From Rhizobium aethiopicum (GTDB lineage: Bacteria > Pseudomonadota > Alphaproteobacteria > Rhizobiales > Rhizobiaceae), in the NCBI RefSeq assembly GCF_014197535.1, contig NZ_JACIFV010000001.1, positions 1 through 64,000 of the forward strand: a DNA stretch of 64,000 bases, written 5' to 3'. The translations under genes were made by a program, and so were the position numbers. Positions 1 to 8,081 of the stretch are shown here, piece after piece. The notes under the pieces are model-generated. The model saw only the letters and a program-made list of their open reading frames with translations, searched no databases and was not told the origin of the DNA. The stretch's first letter is position 1. Each line of letters begins with the position of its first letter.

Positions 1-102
1 CGCTTAAACGCCATGTCAGACCTCCGTGCTCAACACGGTGTCCTATGAATCAGCGATCAACTGATTTGGGAATCCTGAATGTCGATCCGACCTAGGGCTA
101 GA

Positions 103-171
103 TTCCAGCTTCGCCCGGTCTTCGACGCTCTGATCGCCGACCTAAAGCGGTCCGCCAAGCTGTTCATGGAC
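103..171 (+). mobile_element. IS66-family transposase (TnpC) remnant
   Basis: A short + strand stretch reads FQLRPVFDALIADL followed by KRSAKLFMD. This resembles the segment of IS66 TnpC proteins just before the catalytic region (family pattern LK.S.KLF.DET.APVLDPG). The similarity stops right after the first Asp, and neither the rest of the transposase nor terminal inverted repeats is visible. It is therefore a scar of an IS66 element beside the decayed Rhs locus. The match is by eye only. Confidence 0.45.
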
Positions 172-192
172 CGTGCGCCTCGGTTCGAAACA

Positions 193-483
193 CTAAAGAA
201 TATTAACGGTAGCCGACAACTTCAAGCCTTCGTACATTTCAAAAAAAGCTCCGCTTGTCAGCCTTTCCATTGGGGCGTCCCGGGCTAAAAAATGTGCGGT
301 ACCACGGCTGACTCTTTTTGACCGATTAGTTTCCTCAAAATCCAGAACAATGCTCCAGGCGTCGTTTGGCCAGGTTTCCATGTCCTCCTGAAATTTTGCC
401 GGCGCAACATATCGCCCCGGAGCGTCGATCCGAGGTAGCTTCCATTCAGACCAACAAATTTCCACGTTTACAATATCGCTCAT
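193..483 (-). CDS. Putative immunity protein of the adjacent Rhs-tip toxin
   Basis: A 96-residue acidic, Trp-containing cytosolic protein without signal peptide or membrane segment. ATG at 483 is preferred because GGTGAG sits 5 nt upstream; a GTG at 489 directly after the toxin stop is the alternative. Its start lies immediately behind the stop codon of the toxin-like gene at 490-759, on the same strand. Tip toxin followed without a gap by a small acidic gene is the usual arrangement of polymorphic toxin and immunity modules. No named family is recognised, so the immunity role is inferred from context. It would act in the cytoplasm by binding the toxin. Confidence 0.5.
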   Translation of the reverse strand: MSDIVNVEICWSEWKLPRIDAPGRYVAPAKFQEDMETWPNDAWSIVLDFEETNRSKRVSRGTAHFLARDAPMERLTSGAFFEMYEGLKLSATVNIL

Positions 484-489
484 GCTCAC

Positions 490-759
490 TCACCAATGTA
501 TTTTTACATCATGAAGTTGTTCCAAATCGGCGTATCGCGCTGGACCAATGCCGTCCAAACGCTCAACACGAAAGAATCTTTCCGCTTGCCCAGTGGGCAC
601 CTCAGTACGCACGACCGTCGAGTTACCAGGCCCATTCATTGTATCACCCCACTTTACGGCATCGTCGGCACTTTCGGCAAACCACTTTCCCTCCATTGAA
701 TTTTTCCCTGCAGAAAATTTGCCGGTCGCCTGAATTCCGCTTAGTTCTTCTTTGCTCAC
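490..759 (-). CDS. Rhs C-terminal toxin tip, orphaned (ADP-ribosyltransferase-like by appearance)
   Basis: An 89-residue open frame from a GTG at 759. The frame is also open upstream to about 795 and adds the residues LYRA before the GTG. Visible motifs are LYRAVSKEEL, GKWFAES, DAVKWG and LDGIGPARYADLEQL. They match a tip domain I remember from Rhs and hemagglutinin-type polymorphic toxins; the LYR start and FAES block resemble ADP-ribosyltransferase-like folds, but the activity is an inference. It follows the truncated Rhs core at 798 in a different frame, so it is no longer joined to a delivery protein. The stop TGA directly precedes the putative immunity gene. It may be a silent cassette or a dead remnant. 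Confidence 0.5.
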   Translation of the reverse strand: MSKEELSGIQATGKFSAGKNSMEGKWFAESADDAVKWGDTMNGPGNSTVVRTEVPTGQAERFFRVERLDGIGPARYADLEQLHDVKIHW

Positions 760-797
760 AGCTCTGTAGAGAGTAGTTGTATCTTTGCTCAGGGCCC

Positions 798-1712
798 CTA
801 GTCATCCGGTGAGATGAACCGCCCGAACGCTGGATCGTAGTACCTGGCATTGAGATACATCAGCCCGGTTTCGGCATCGAAGCGTTCGCCGATGTAGCTC
901 TTCTTGGTCTGGAAGGTCGTGTTGGTGGCTTCGCCATAGGCGGCATAGCCGGTCTGCTCGACACGATAGCCGCTTTCGTTGGTCACCTGCCGCACCGAGG
1001 CGAGATGATCGCGGTGCAGGAAGAACTTGTCCTGCACGGTGCTGCCTGACGTGACGACGATCTTGGCGTCGGGATGCGGATAGAGGGTGTAGATATTCGT
1101 GCCCGGCGTCGAGCGGTCGATCTCGACATTGGCGTCGGGATAGAGCGTCGTGCCGAAGCCCCAGCTCTTCTTCACCCGGGCGCCGTCCGGGCCATAGGCG
1201 AAGCTCACCGTGGCGCCGTTCTGGGTGACGCTCGCCAGCCGGTTGGCGCCGTCCCAGCTCAGCGTGCGAGTGCCATCGGAGACCATGTTGCCGTTGGCGT
1301 CATAGTCGATGGTCTTGGCGCCAATCTGCGTTGCCGCATGCGGGCGGATCGCTGATGCCGTCGTCGGATAGACATAGGTGCCGATCCGCGTGCGGGAGAG
1401 GAGATTGTGATTGCTGTCGTAGCTGTAGGTCTCGTCGAGGGTGTTGTCGCCGATATTGTCGGCGCCGGTCAGGCGAGAGAGATCGTCATAGCTATAGGTC
1501 CAATTGTCGTTGGCTGCCAGACCGGTGATCGTCTTGATCCGGCCCAGTTTGTCGCGGCTGTACTGATTGTCCATCAGCACCGTCGTGCTCTTCGCCGTCG
1601 TCACCCGGTCCAGCCAGTGCCGGGTCGGCGAATAGCTGAAGCTGGTCGTCACGCCATTGATGTAATTGATCGAAGCGGTGTGGGCATCGGCTGAATAAAA
1701 CTCGATGCAAGT
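798..1712 (-). pseudogene. Rhs-repeat core protein fragment
   Basis: About 300 codons with YD repeats of Rhs/YD proteins (DRLGRI-type, YSYDDLSRL, YSYDSNHNLL, TIDYDANGNM, SWDGANRL) and the conserved closing block GLMYLNARYYDPAFGRFISP. Rhs proteins are very large surface shells that deliver a variable C-terminal toxin. Here the frame opens only after a TGA at 1715-1713 and has no signal or N-terminal region. It ends with a stop right after SPDD, before the usual DP.G. motif that leads into the tip. It is therefore truncated at both ends, with the toxin frame beginning after a shift just downstream. It cannot deliver a toxin as it stands. Confidence 0.8.
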
Positions 1713-1738
1713 TCATCTTCTTCATCGGCGGCTCTCGC

Positions 1739-2347
1739 TCAGGTCGCATTGACAGCGGCGATGACAGGCCGTTCGTTTCGCTGGATCAACTCTTCCTTGG
1801 AAGAAGCCGATATGATTTCGAGAAATTCACTCTTAAGGGCCAAGCTACGATCTCTTCTTTGCCGCGACAATTCGCGTTGTACGACGGGATGCATCAAAAT
1901 CTCTTCCTCCGAAGGTTCGCGGCTATCTCTCCGTAAAAGGTAAATCGCGACCTGATCTGCAGCCTCATACGCGCGTCGAAGAGCCCAAGCCACTTCTTGC
2001 ACACTAGGCGCAATTTTTGCTCTTATCGAGTAGCATAGTGACGCCAACGCATCTTCTGCTAGCGCGTCAACAATGGCCCATGGCCGGTCGTCAGCCGGCA
2101 TCATTTTCATCGACTGCTCAAACAACTCTTCCCAATCGGGCGGCGCTCTATCTTCTTCAGTTGCGCCCCAAAGACTTTCGATGCATTCCGAAAAAAATTC
2201 TGGTCGGCCGCTTCCAGTTACTTCGTGGTACCAACAAAAGCTGCTTTTCTGCCTGGCTGCAGACGCTATCGCCAAAAAGGAGCAATCTCGTTGCGACAGC
2301 GGCGCAAGATCGCTCAGTAGCTGTTTTTCATTGAATCTTTCCATCAT
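1739..2347 (-). CDS. DUF416 (YjaG-like) family protein, possible immunity protein
   Basis: A 202-residue soluble acidic protein. N-terminal features LLSDLAPLSQRDCSFLAIASAARQ and LWGA fit the DUF416/YjaG family as I remember it (length about 200, helical, conserved Gln and Arg in the first helices). The start is one of two adjacent ATGs at 2347 and 2344. The upstream frame (2490-2344) ends in a TGA that overlaps the first ATG, which suggests translational coupling to a lost toxin gene. The position inside an Rhs scar supports an immunity role, but DUF416 also occurs outside such loci. Near the 3' end the frame runs close to the Rhs fragment. Confidence 0.6.
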   Translation of the reverse strand: MMERFNEKQLLSDLAPLSQRDCSFLAIASAARQKSSFCWYHEVTGSGRPEFFSECIESLWGATEEDRAPPDWEELFEQSMKMMPADDRPWAIVDALAEDALASLCYSIRAKIAPSVQEVAWALRRAYEAADQVAIYLLRRDSREPSEEEILMHPVVQRELSRQRRDRSLALKSEFLEIISASSKEELIQRNERPVIAAVNAT

Positions 2348-2490
2348 TTTAACCACTCTGCGTATCTTGGATCTTTTATGGTACCGCCGACCTGCTCGAT
2401 GCGACCGGCGTAGGGCCGCACCGCGACGGCTGGCTCTATCCCGGCATTGACCACCCCTACCTCTTCCGCAAGCTGAAGCGCCTGAGGCGA
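2344..2490 (-). pseudogene. 3' end of an unidentified protein, possibly a second Rhs-type toxin tip
   Basis: An open stretch of 48 sense codons that follows an in-frame TGA and has no good start. It ends GGTIKDPRYAEWLK, with its TGA overlapping the first ATG of the DUF416 gene. The ending looks like a real protein C-terminus and the ATGA overlap is typical of toxin-immunity pairs. The family is not recognised. The opposite strand is also open over this stretch, so the coding strand is not certain. Confidence 0.35.
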
Positions 2491-2617
2491 TCAAGTCTTC
2501 GCGCGGGCAGCCGAACCGGATCACCGAAAGAGGGCTGAGGCTGGTCAGGTCGCAACTGGACAACAGGTAAACAAGACAACGCCCCGCCGCGCTCGACCGA
2601 GCACCGTCGGGATGTCC

Positions 2618-2893
2618 TTAAGCCTTTGCAGATAGTTCCGCCCGCATCGCCGACCATTCGTCGGGCAGTGCGCCCGAGCCGCGCATCTTGCCGGCGCGGC
2701 GATACCAGTAGTCGGCATTCCAATCGTCGCCCTCGATGCGATGGCAGAGGGCGTGGCCCCAGTCGAACGGCTGTTCGCCTTCGTGGCGCTGACAGATATC
2801 GTGAACCGCCTGCCAATCCGCGCCCATGGCGAAGCCGCCGGCGGCAAGGCGATCGATTGCCTCGATCAGGCGCATAAGATCATTGCCTGCCAT
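2618..2893 (-). CDS. Hypothetical protein, 91 aa
   Basis: A small soluble protein rich in Trp, Tyr and His (FDWGHALCHRIEGDDWNADYWYRRAGK). ATG at 2893 follows a strong GGAGGG site (spacing about 5 nt), and the codon use is like that of neighbouring core genes. It lies just downstream of the interrupted GNAT gene and reads the same way, so it may be the last gene of the gatCA-GNAT run. I remember similar short proteins annotated as hypothetical in Rhizobium but know no function. Confidence 0.65.
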   Translation of the reverse strand: MAGNDLMRLIEAIDRLAAGGFAMGADWQAVHDICQRHEGEQPFDWGHALCHRIEGDDWNADYWYRRAGKMRGSGALPDEWSAMRAELSAKA

Positions 2894-2919
2894 GAAGCCC
2901 TCCCAGTTTCGGCTATTGC

Positions 2920-3411
2920 TCAGCCTAGCTGCTTTTCCAGATGCACCTTTTCGAGCGGGACGCCCATGCTGCTGGAGAATTCGATGCCGTGCCAGATGAT
3001 GGTGAAACCGCAGCGTTTGTAAAGCCGGATCGCGCCCATGTTCCTGGCATGCGTGTCGATGCGGGCAGTCGTCAGCCCTTCGGCCGTCATCAGCTCGCAC
3101 AGATGCAATAGCAGAGCCCCGCCCAACCCCTTGCCCTGATGATCGGGATGCACCCAGAGATCGGAGATATGGTTGGGTTCGCCTTCACGTGCGCCCCAGC
3201 CAACGATCTCCGCGTCGAGTTCGGCAACGAAGATCTCGCCTTATGTCTCTTGCGGAAACACGGTGAACTCTTGCCTGACTTTAGCAATCACATCGGGATC
3301 GCGATAACTGTCCTCGAAAGCATCGCCTGCGGCCCATGCGGTGAAGCCGACGGCGCCGACCGTTTCGTGGTCGGCGGGCGTCATCTTTCGGATCGTGAGA
3401 GCCGTTACCAC
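2920..3411 (-). pseudogene. GNAT N-acetyltransferase with an in-frame stop codon
   Basis: Read from GTG at 3411 (overlapping the gatA stop) or ATG at 3384, the frame gives the start LTIRKMTPADHETVGAVG and later IFVAELDAEIVGWGAR, then the acetyl-CoA loop HPDHQGKGLGGALL and GFTIIW near the end. This is a complete GNAT fold of about 163 codons, the normal family length. A TAA at 3243-3241 (codon 57) interrupts it; the sequence on both sides stays in one frame, so this is a nonsense mutation rather than a frameshift. Unless read through or restarted, it would not yield an enzyme. A sequencing error is possible. The substrate is unknown. Confidence 0.8.
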
Positions 3412-4886
3412 CACTTGGCCGGCGTAAATTTGCCGGCAGCCTGTTCGATGACGTAGGCGGTCTTGAAGAGGGTTTCCTCGTCGAAGGCCTTGCCGATCAG
3501 CTGCAGGCCGAGCGGCAGGCCCTTATGGTCGAGGCCGGCGGGCACGGCGATGCCAGGCAGGCCCGCCATGTTGACCGTCACCGTGAAGATGTCGTTCAGG
3601 TACATCTTCACCGGATCGGCGGCGAGGTTTTCGTCAGCAACGCCGAAGGCGGAGGACGGCGTCGCCGGCGTCAGGATCGCGTCGACACCGGCATCGAAGG
3701 CCAGTTCGAAATCGCGCTTGATCAGCGTGCGGACCTTCTGGGCACGGATGTAATAGGCGTCGTAGTAGCCGGCCGACAGCACGTAGGTGCCGATCATGAT
3801 GCGCCGCTTGACTTCCTGGCCGAAACCGGCGGCGCGCGTCTTCTCGTACATGTCGACGATATCCTTGCCGTCGACCCGCAGGCCGTAGCGTACGCCGTCG
3901 TAGCGCGCGAGGTTCGAAGATGCCTCGGCCGGGGCAACGATGTAATAGGCCGGCAGCGCGTATTTGGTGTGCGGCAGGGAGATATCGACGATTTCGGCGC
4001 CGGCATCCTTCAGCCAGGCAATGCCCTGGCGCCACAGCGTCTCGATCTCCTCGGGCATGCCGTCGACACGATATTCGTTCGGGATGCCGATTTTCATGCC
4101 CTTCAGCGACTGGCCGAGGGCGGCTTCGTAATCCGGCACCGGCAGATCGACTGAGGTCGTGTCCTTCGCATCGACGCTTGCCATCGATTTCAGCAGGATG
4201 GCTGCGTCCCGCACATCGCGGGCGATCGGGCCCGCCTGGTCGAGCGAGGAGGCGAAGGCGACCGTGCCCCAGCGCGAGCAGCGGCCATAGGTCGGCTTGA
4301 TGCCGACGGTGCCGGTGAAGGCGGCCGGCTGGCGGATCGAGCCGCCGGTATCGGTCGCGGTGGCGCCGGCGCAAAGATGGGCGGCAACGGCTGCGGCCGA
4401 GCCGCCGGAGGAGCCCCCCGGGACGAGTTGCTGGTTGGAGCCCGACGCACGCCAGGGATTGATCACCGGGCCGTAATAGGACGTCTCGTTGGACGAGCCC
4501 ATGGCGAACTCGTCCATATTAAGCTTGCCGAGCATGACGGCGCCGTCATCCCAGAGGTTCTGTGTCACGGTCGATTCGTAACGCGGCTCGAAACCATCGA
4601 GAATGTGGCTGCAAGCCTGGGTGTGGACGCCGACGGTGGCGAAGAGATCCTTGATACCGAGCGGGATGCCTTCGAGCTCGCCCGCCGTGCCGGCGGCAAT
4701 CCGCTCGTCGGACTTCCTGGCCATGACGCGGGCGAGATCCGGCGTTGTTTTTATGTAGGCGTTCAGCCGGTCATTGGCCGCATCGATCGCCGAAATATAG
4801 GCTTCGGTCAGTTCGATTGCGGTGATTTCCTTGGCGCGCAGCTTCTCGCGGGCTTCGGCAATGGTCAGGCTGGTGAGTTCGCTCAT
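3405..4886 (-). CDS. gatA: Glutamyl-tRNA(Gln)/aspartyl-tRNA(Asn) amidotransferase subunit A
   Basis: A 493-residue amidase-signature enzyme that releases ammonia from glutamine for GatCAB, converting misacylated Glu-tRNA(Gln) (and Asp-tRNA(Asn)) to the amide in the cytoplasm. The catalytic triad is visible: Lys79 in [10 protein letters not shown], Ser159 in [10 protein letters not shown] and Ser183 in TGGSIRQP. Length and end (GKFTPAKWW) are typical. gatC lies 58 nt upstream on the same strand; gatB is not in the window, as is common in rhizobia. A GNAT gene overlaps its stop codon. Confidence 0.97.
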   Translation of the reverse strand: MSELTSLTIAEAREKLRAKEITAIELTEAYISAIDAANDRLNAYIKTTPDLARVMARKSDERIAAGTAGELEGIPLGIKDLFATVGVHTQACSHILDGFEPRYESTVTQNLWDDGAVMLGKLNMDEFAMGSSNETSYYGPVINPWRASGSNQQLVPGGSSGGSAAAVAAHLCAGATATDTGGSIRQPAAFTGTVGIKPTYGRCSRWGTVAFASSLDQAGPIARDVRDAAILLKSMASVDAKDTTSVDLPVPDYEAALGQSLKGMKIGIPNEYRVDGMPEEIETLWRQGIAWLKDAGAEIVDISLPHTKYALPAYYIVAPAEASSNLARYDGVRYGLRVDGKDIVDMYEKTRAAGFGQEVKRRIMIGTYVLSAGYYDAYYIRAQKVRTLIKRDFELAFDAGVDAILTPATPSSAFGVADENLAADPVKMYLNDIFTVTVNMAGLPGIAVPAGLDHKGLPLGLQLIGKAFDEETLFKTAYVIEQAAGKFTPAKWW

Positions 4887-4944
4887 CGTGTTTTCGCTTC
4901 AGATCTTTAAATGGCAACAGGGTCGGAAAGAGGCTTTCGAAGCC

Positions 4945-5232
4945 TTATTCGACGACTTTCGGCACCAGGAAGAAATTATGGTCGGTGACGGGCGCATTGG
5001 CGACGATATCGGCAGCCTTGTTGCCGTCGGTCACCTCATCGGTCCGCTTCTTCATCGCCATCGGGGTCACCGACGTCATCGCCTCGACGCCGTCGACATT
5101 GACTTCGGAGAGCTGCTCGACGAAGCCGAGAATGCCGTTCAGCTCGCCGACCATGCGATTTGCCTCATCTTCGGAGACGGCAATACGAGCAAGTTTGGCG
5201 ACACGCTTCACGGTGGCAAGATCGACGGACAT
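4945..5232 (-). CDS. gatC: Glutamyl-tRNA(Gln)/aspartyl-tRNA(Asn) amidotransferase subunit C
   Basis: A 95-residue protein starting [17 protein letters not shown] and containing [11 protein letters not shown], both typical of GatC, the belt subunit that wraps and stabilises GatA on GatB. It also shows the usual acidic C-terminal half ending [14 protein letters not shown]. It is the first gene of the gatCA operon. A short gap (58 nt) to gatA suggests co-transcription. Start ATG 5232 follows a purine-rich site (GGAGAATGCC). Confidence 0.95.
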   Translation of the reverse strand: MSVDLATVKRVAKLARIAVSEDEANRMVGELNGILGFVEQLSEVNVDGVEAMTSVTPMAMKKRTDEVTDGNKAADIVANAPVTDHNFFLVPKVVE

Positions 5233-5301
5233 GGCATTCTCCGGATAGGATTTTTCCTACCCGCTATAAAGGCCATGTCCGCCCGGTGCAACGGGGTTTC
5301 G

Positions 5302-6006
5302 TCAGATCGACAGGCTCTCGGCAGGCTTCAGCGCCCTCGCCTCAGTCTTCGATCCCTCCATGCCGGCAACGAATTTATCGGCCGTCTGGTCGATGATCGG
5401 GAAGGTGCCGTAGTGGCAGGGGATTGCGGTCTTGAAGCTGAAATAGCGCTGGCAGGCGAGTGCCGCCACCGCGCCGCCCATGGTGAAGCGGTCGCCGATC
5501 GGCACGAAGCCGATATCGGGCTGGTGCAACTCGTTGATCAGCGCCATGTCGGAAAAGATGTCGGTGTCGCCCATGGCGAAGATCGAGGCTTCGTCGTCGA
5601 AATGCAGCATCAGACCATTGGCGTTGCCGAGCGCATGCGAGATGCCGTCCTCGGTGATCTGGGCCGAGGAATGCAGCGCATTGGTGAACGTCGCGGAGAA
5701 GCCGCCGAACGTGACCGTTCCGCCGGTATTGCCCATCTCGATCCTGTCGATGCCCTTGGAGCCGAGCCAGGCGGCGAGATCGGCGTTCGCAAGAACAACG
5801 GCGCCCGTCTCCTTGGCAAGCGCCACCGTATCGCCGACATGGTCGCCATGGCCATGGGTCAGCAGGATATGGGTAATGCCTGCCGACACATCCTTGATGT
5901 CCTGGCCGGAAAAGGAGGCGTTATGGCTGAGGAAGGGATCGAGGAGGATCTTCGCCTTTGATGTCTCGATGCGGAAGGCGGAATGGCCAAGCCAGGTGAT
6001 CTTCAT
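5302..6006 (-). CDS. UPF0173 metal-dependent hydrolase (metallo-beta-lactamase fold)
   Basis: A 234-residue protein starting [14 protein letters not shown]. It carries the [10 protein letters not shown] metal motif of the beta-lactamase-fold hydrolases, a central GDTDIFSDM block and a late HYGTFPII. Together these are the UPF0173 signature (YtkL/YhfI-like). ATG at 6006 was chosen over a longer frame because it has a GGAGAG site and the exact family N-terminus. It is predicted to be cytosolic and zinc- or manganese-dependent. The substrate is not known for most members. Confidence 0.9.
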   Translation of the reverse strand: MKITWLGHSAFRIETSKAKILLDPFLSHNASFSGQDIKDVSAGITHILLTHGHGDHVGDTVALAKETGAVVLANADLAAWLGSKGIDRIEMGNTGGTVTFGGFSATFTNALHSSAQITEDGISHALGNANGLMLHFDDEASIFAMGDTDIFSDMALINELHQPDIGFVPIGDRFTMGGAVAALACQRYFSFKTAIPCHYGTFPIIDQTADKFVAGMEGSKTEARALKPAESLSI

Positions 6007-6119
6007 GAAATCTCTCCTTACGTGATGCAAAATCTGATTTCGATGGTAAGGACATATCTCATGCCCCGGCAAAGGAAAGCGGCGGCGGCTTCAATTTCTT
6101 TTGACGGGATGAAACGGCA

Positions 6120-6614
6120 ATGACGGTGCTGACGATCGAGGAATTGGCCGAAATCCTTGCTCCCGGGCAGGCGATCGCCGGGCTCGATCTCGGCACCAAA
6201 ACGATCGGGATTTCGATGTCCGATCTCGGCCGGCGTTTCGCCACGCCACGTCCGGTGATCCGCCGCGTCAAATTCACGGTCGATGCGCAGGCGCTGCTGG
6301 ACTTCGCGACGGCGGAAAAGGTTGCCGGCTTCATCATCGGCCTGCCGATGAATATGGACGGATCGGCGGGGCCGCGCGTGCAGGCGACGCGCGCCTTCGT
6401 GCGCAACATGGAGCAGAAAACGGCGCTGCCCTTCGTCTATTGGGACGAACGGCTTTCGACGGTCGCGGCCGAACGGACGCTCATCGAAATGGACGTCTCA
6501 CGCGCCAAGCGGGCCGAACGGATCGATTCGGCCGCGGCAAGCTTCATCCTTCAGGGCGCCCTCGACAGGCTGTCCTCGCTCGCAAGGTCTGCGGGAGACG
6601 AATTCAGCGCCTGA
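6120..6614 (+). CDS. ruvX: Putative pre-16S rRNA nuclease / Holliday-junction resolvase-like YqgF
   Basis: A 164-residue RNase H-fold protein. [15 protein letters not shown] holds the first acidic residue, [11 protein letters not shown] the conserved loop, YWDERLST the second acidic site and [11 protein letters not shown] the third. In E. coli YqgF matures the 5' end of 16S rRNA. The annotation as a resolvase is older. Its 3' end overlaps by 64 nt the convergent DUF6105 gene, so the two transcripts are antisense over their ends. Confidence 0.93.
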   Translation: MTVLTIEELAEILAPGQAIAGLDLGTKTIGISMSDLGRRFATPRPVIRRVKFTVDAQALLDFATAEKVAGFIIGLPMNMDGSAGPRVQATRAFVRNMEQKTALPFVYWDERLSTVAAERTLIEMDVSRAKRAERIDSAAASFILQGALDRLSSLARSAGDEFSA

Positions 6615-6883
6615 CGCGCCTTCCACCAGGCGGCTATCAACTTCCGCTTTCTGAAGCCCAGGATGGCGAAGACGACGAGACTGTCCACCGCAATGGCGCG
6701 AGCAACGAGCGGCGGGATGGTTTCCGGCGGTATACCGAGCGCTTCGCCATAAATCGCAAAGGTCAGGTCATGGACCTGCCGTGTCAGCATGAAGATGCCG
6801 AAATTCATGTCGTAATAGGAGAGCCAGTACCATGCGCCCAGAAAGACGATAGGACCGGCCCAGAAGACTAGAAACCACTTCAT
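6551..6883 (-). CDS. DUF6105-like inner-membrane protein
   Basis: A 110-residue protein beginning [16 protein letters not shown] with two predicted membrane segments (about residues 2-22 and 68-86) and a basic C-terminus ([14 protein letters not shown]). It matches what I remember as DUF6105 of Rhizobiales, function unknown. The start ATG (6883-6881) overlaps the TGA of the gene before it (ATGA), so the pair is likely translationally coupled. The 3' end runs 64 nt into the convergent ruvX. Confidence 0.8.
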   Translation of the reverse strand: MKWFLVFWAGPIVFLGAWYWLSYYDMNFGIFMLTRQVHDLTFAIYGEALGIPPETIPPLVARAIAVDSLVVFAILGFRKRKLIAAWWKARQALNSSPADLASEDSLSRAP

Positions 6884-7086
6884 GCGGCTTCTCCTTCCTG
6901 CTTGCGGGCGACGGGCAGATCGAGGGAAACCAGCCAGGTCGACAATGCCATGATACAAAGCACCAGCGTGGGAATTGCAATATCCAGCGCCAGGACGGCG
7001 AAGAACATCATTGCCGTCACCAGAATTGCGGCTTTGGCGATCTTGCTTTCCATGGGCGTCAACTCGCAGGTTCTCACTCGTGTCAT
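6880..7086 (-). CDS. Small membrane protein, 68 aa
   Basis: ATG at 7086 follows GGGGAGCAGAG, a good ribosome site. An internal ATG at 7053 is possible. One long hydrophobic region (about residues 18-55, AAILVTAMMFFAVLALDI then PTLVLCIMALSTWLV) could form two membrane segments. It ends in a charged tail and overlaps the DUF6105 gene by ATGA. No family is recognised. The pairing suggests both proteins act in one membrane complex, which is an inference. Confidence 0.7.
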   Translation of the reverse strand: MTRVRTCELTPMESKIAKAAILVTAMMFFAVLALDIAIPTLVLCIMALSTWLVSLDLPVARKQEGEAA

Positions 7087-7184
7087 CTCTGCTCCCCGCC
7101 ACACTGTCGGCTTAACCGGCCCCACGCAACGTAAACCATTCGTTAAGGTTAACGCCGCGCCGCCTCCCTGTGGATGAAAGGGTG

Positions 7185-7844
7185 TCAGCCGTAGACGCCG
7201 CGCACGAGACGCTTCAGTGCCGTCGCGGCCTTCTCCCAGTCCTTCGACGTCTTCAGCGATAGGCCGGCGCACTGGCCGCCGGCTGCGCCGGAAAGCACGA
7301 GGTGCTGGATCGCCGCGATGACGACGGCATTGACGGCTGCCGCATCCACGCCCTTCGGCGGCGCCAGCGAACCGCGCATGCGATCCAGCCAAAGGGCGAG
7401 AGCCTTCGAACGGGCCTCGGACAGCCGCCTCACCTGCTCGGTATTTTCCGATACTTCCCAGGCGAGGATGCGGCGCATCAGCGGATCATTTCTCAAGGCG
7501 TCGAGCAGGAGAAGCGCCAGCCGCTCCATCAGATCGCCATAGGTGAGCATGAACATGCCGCCGGCGTCTTCCGGAATGCGATCCCTCACCCATGTGCCGA
7601 GATCCGCGCCGATCGCCTCGACCAAACCGTCAAGGCCGCCATAGTAGCGGTAGATCAGCTGCTTGTCGGAGCCGGCGCGGCGGGCGATCGCATTGATACC
7701 GAAATTCTGGAAGCCCTCCTCCGCCAGCAGGCTCTTGGCGGCAGCAAGGATGGCACGCTCGGTGGCGCCGCGATCACGCACGCGCCGTTCCGGCTCAGCG
7801 TCGACCGCGGGCGAATTATCAAGATTTTCAGCTTCATTCAGCAT
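7185..7844 (-). CDS. TetR/AcrR-family transcriptional regulator
   Basis: A 219-residue repressor-type protein. The N-terminal helix-turn-helix is visible at about residues 28-75 (RAILAAAKSLLAEEGFQNFG, INAIARRAGSDKQLIYRYYG). The C-terminal ligand domain is helical (MERLALLLLDALRNDPLMRR). Start ATG 7844 has GGGTCGGTC just upstream; a longer frame to 8036 is open but lacks family similarity. It is divergent from map (8082). A palindrome at 7864-7877, 20 nt before the start, is a likely autoregulatory operator. The target genes and ligand are unknown. Confidence 0.88.
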   Translation of the reverse strand: MLNEAENLDNSPAVDAEPERRVRDRGATERAILAAAKSLLAEEGFQNFGINAIARRAGSDKQLIYRYYGGLDGLVEAIGADLGTWVRDRIPEDAGGMFMLTYGDLMERLALLLLDALRNDPLMRRILAWEVSENTEQVRRLSEARSKALALWLDRMRGSLAPPKGVDAAAVNAVVIAAIQHLVLSGAAGGQCAGLSLKTSKDWEKAATALKRLVRGVYG

Positions 7845-7863
7845 GACCGACCCTTCCCCGCTG

Positions 7864-7877
7864 TCACCAATCGGTGA
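7864..7877. promoter_or_regulatory. Operator-like palindrome upstream of the tetR gene
   Basis: TCACCAATCGGTGA has perfect 5-bp arms (TCACC/GGTGA) around a 4-bp centre. Its place 20 nt upstream of the TetR start and within the divergent tetR-map interval fits an autoregulatory TetR operator. It may also bear on map, whose start is 205 nt away. Binding is inferred. Confidence 0.5.
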
Positions 7878-8081
7878 GTAGCGGGGAGCCCTTATCCGAT
7901 CAATCCTATCCCCTTGGGAAGATTGTGGATATTTCCTCCAGCCCTTAGAATCCGGCGTCGGATGGGCGCGGAAGACGGAGCGAATCCTTTCAGAAATCTC
8001 GCCCCGACGGTTGATCGCGATGGACGAACCCGGCATAGCTGCATTATGAACAAATCTAACAATCTCCGCTAAGGCCCTGCA

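Noticed and set aside
2375..2545. Plus-strand open stretch reading GVGPHRDGWLYPGIDHPYLF
   Set aside because: It looks protein-like, but the minus-strand reading ends neatly in the overlap with the DUF416 start; one of them is a shadow and the minus strand fits the context better.
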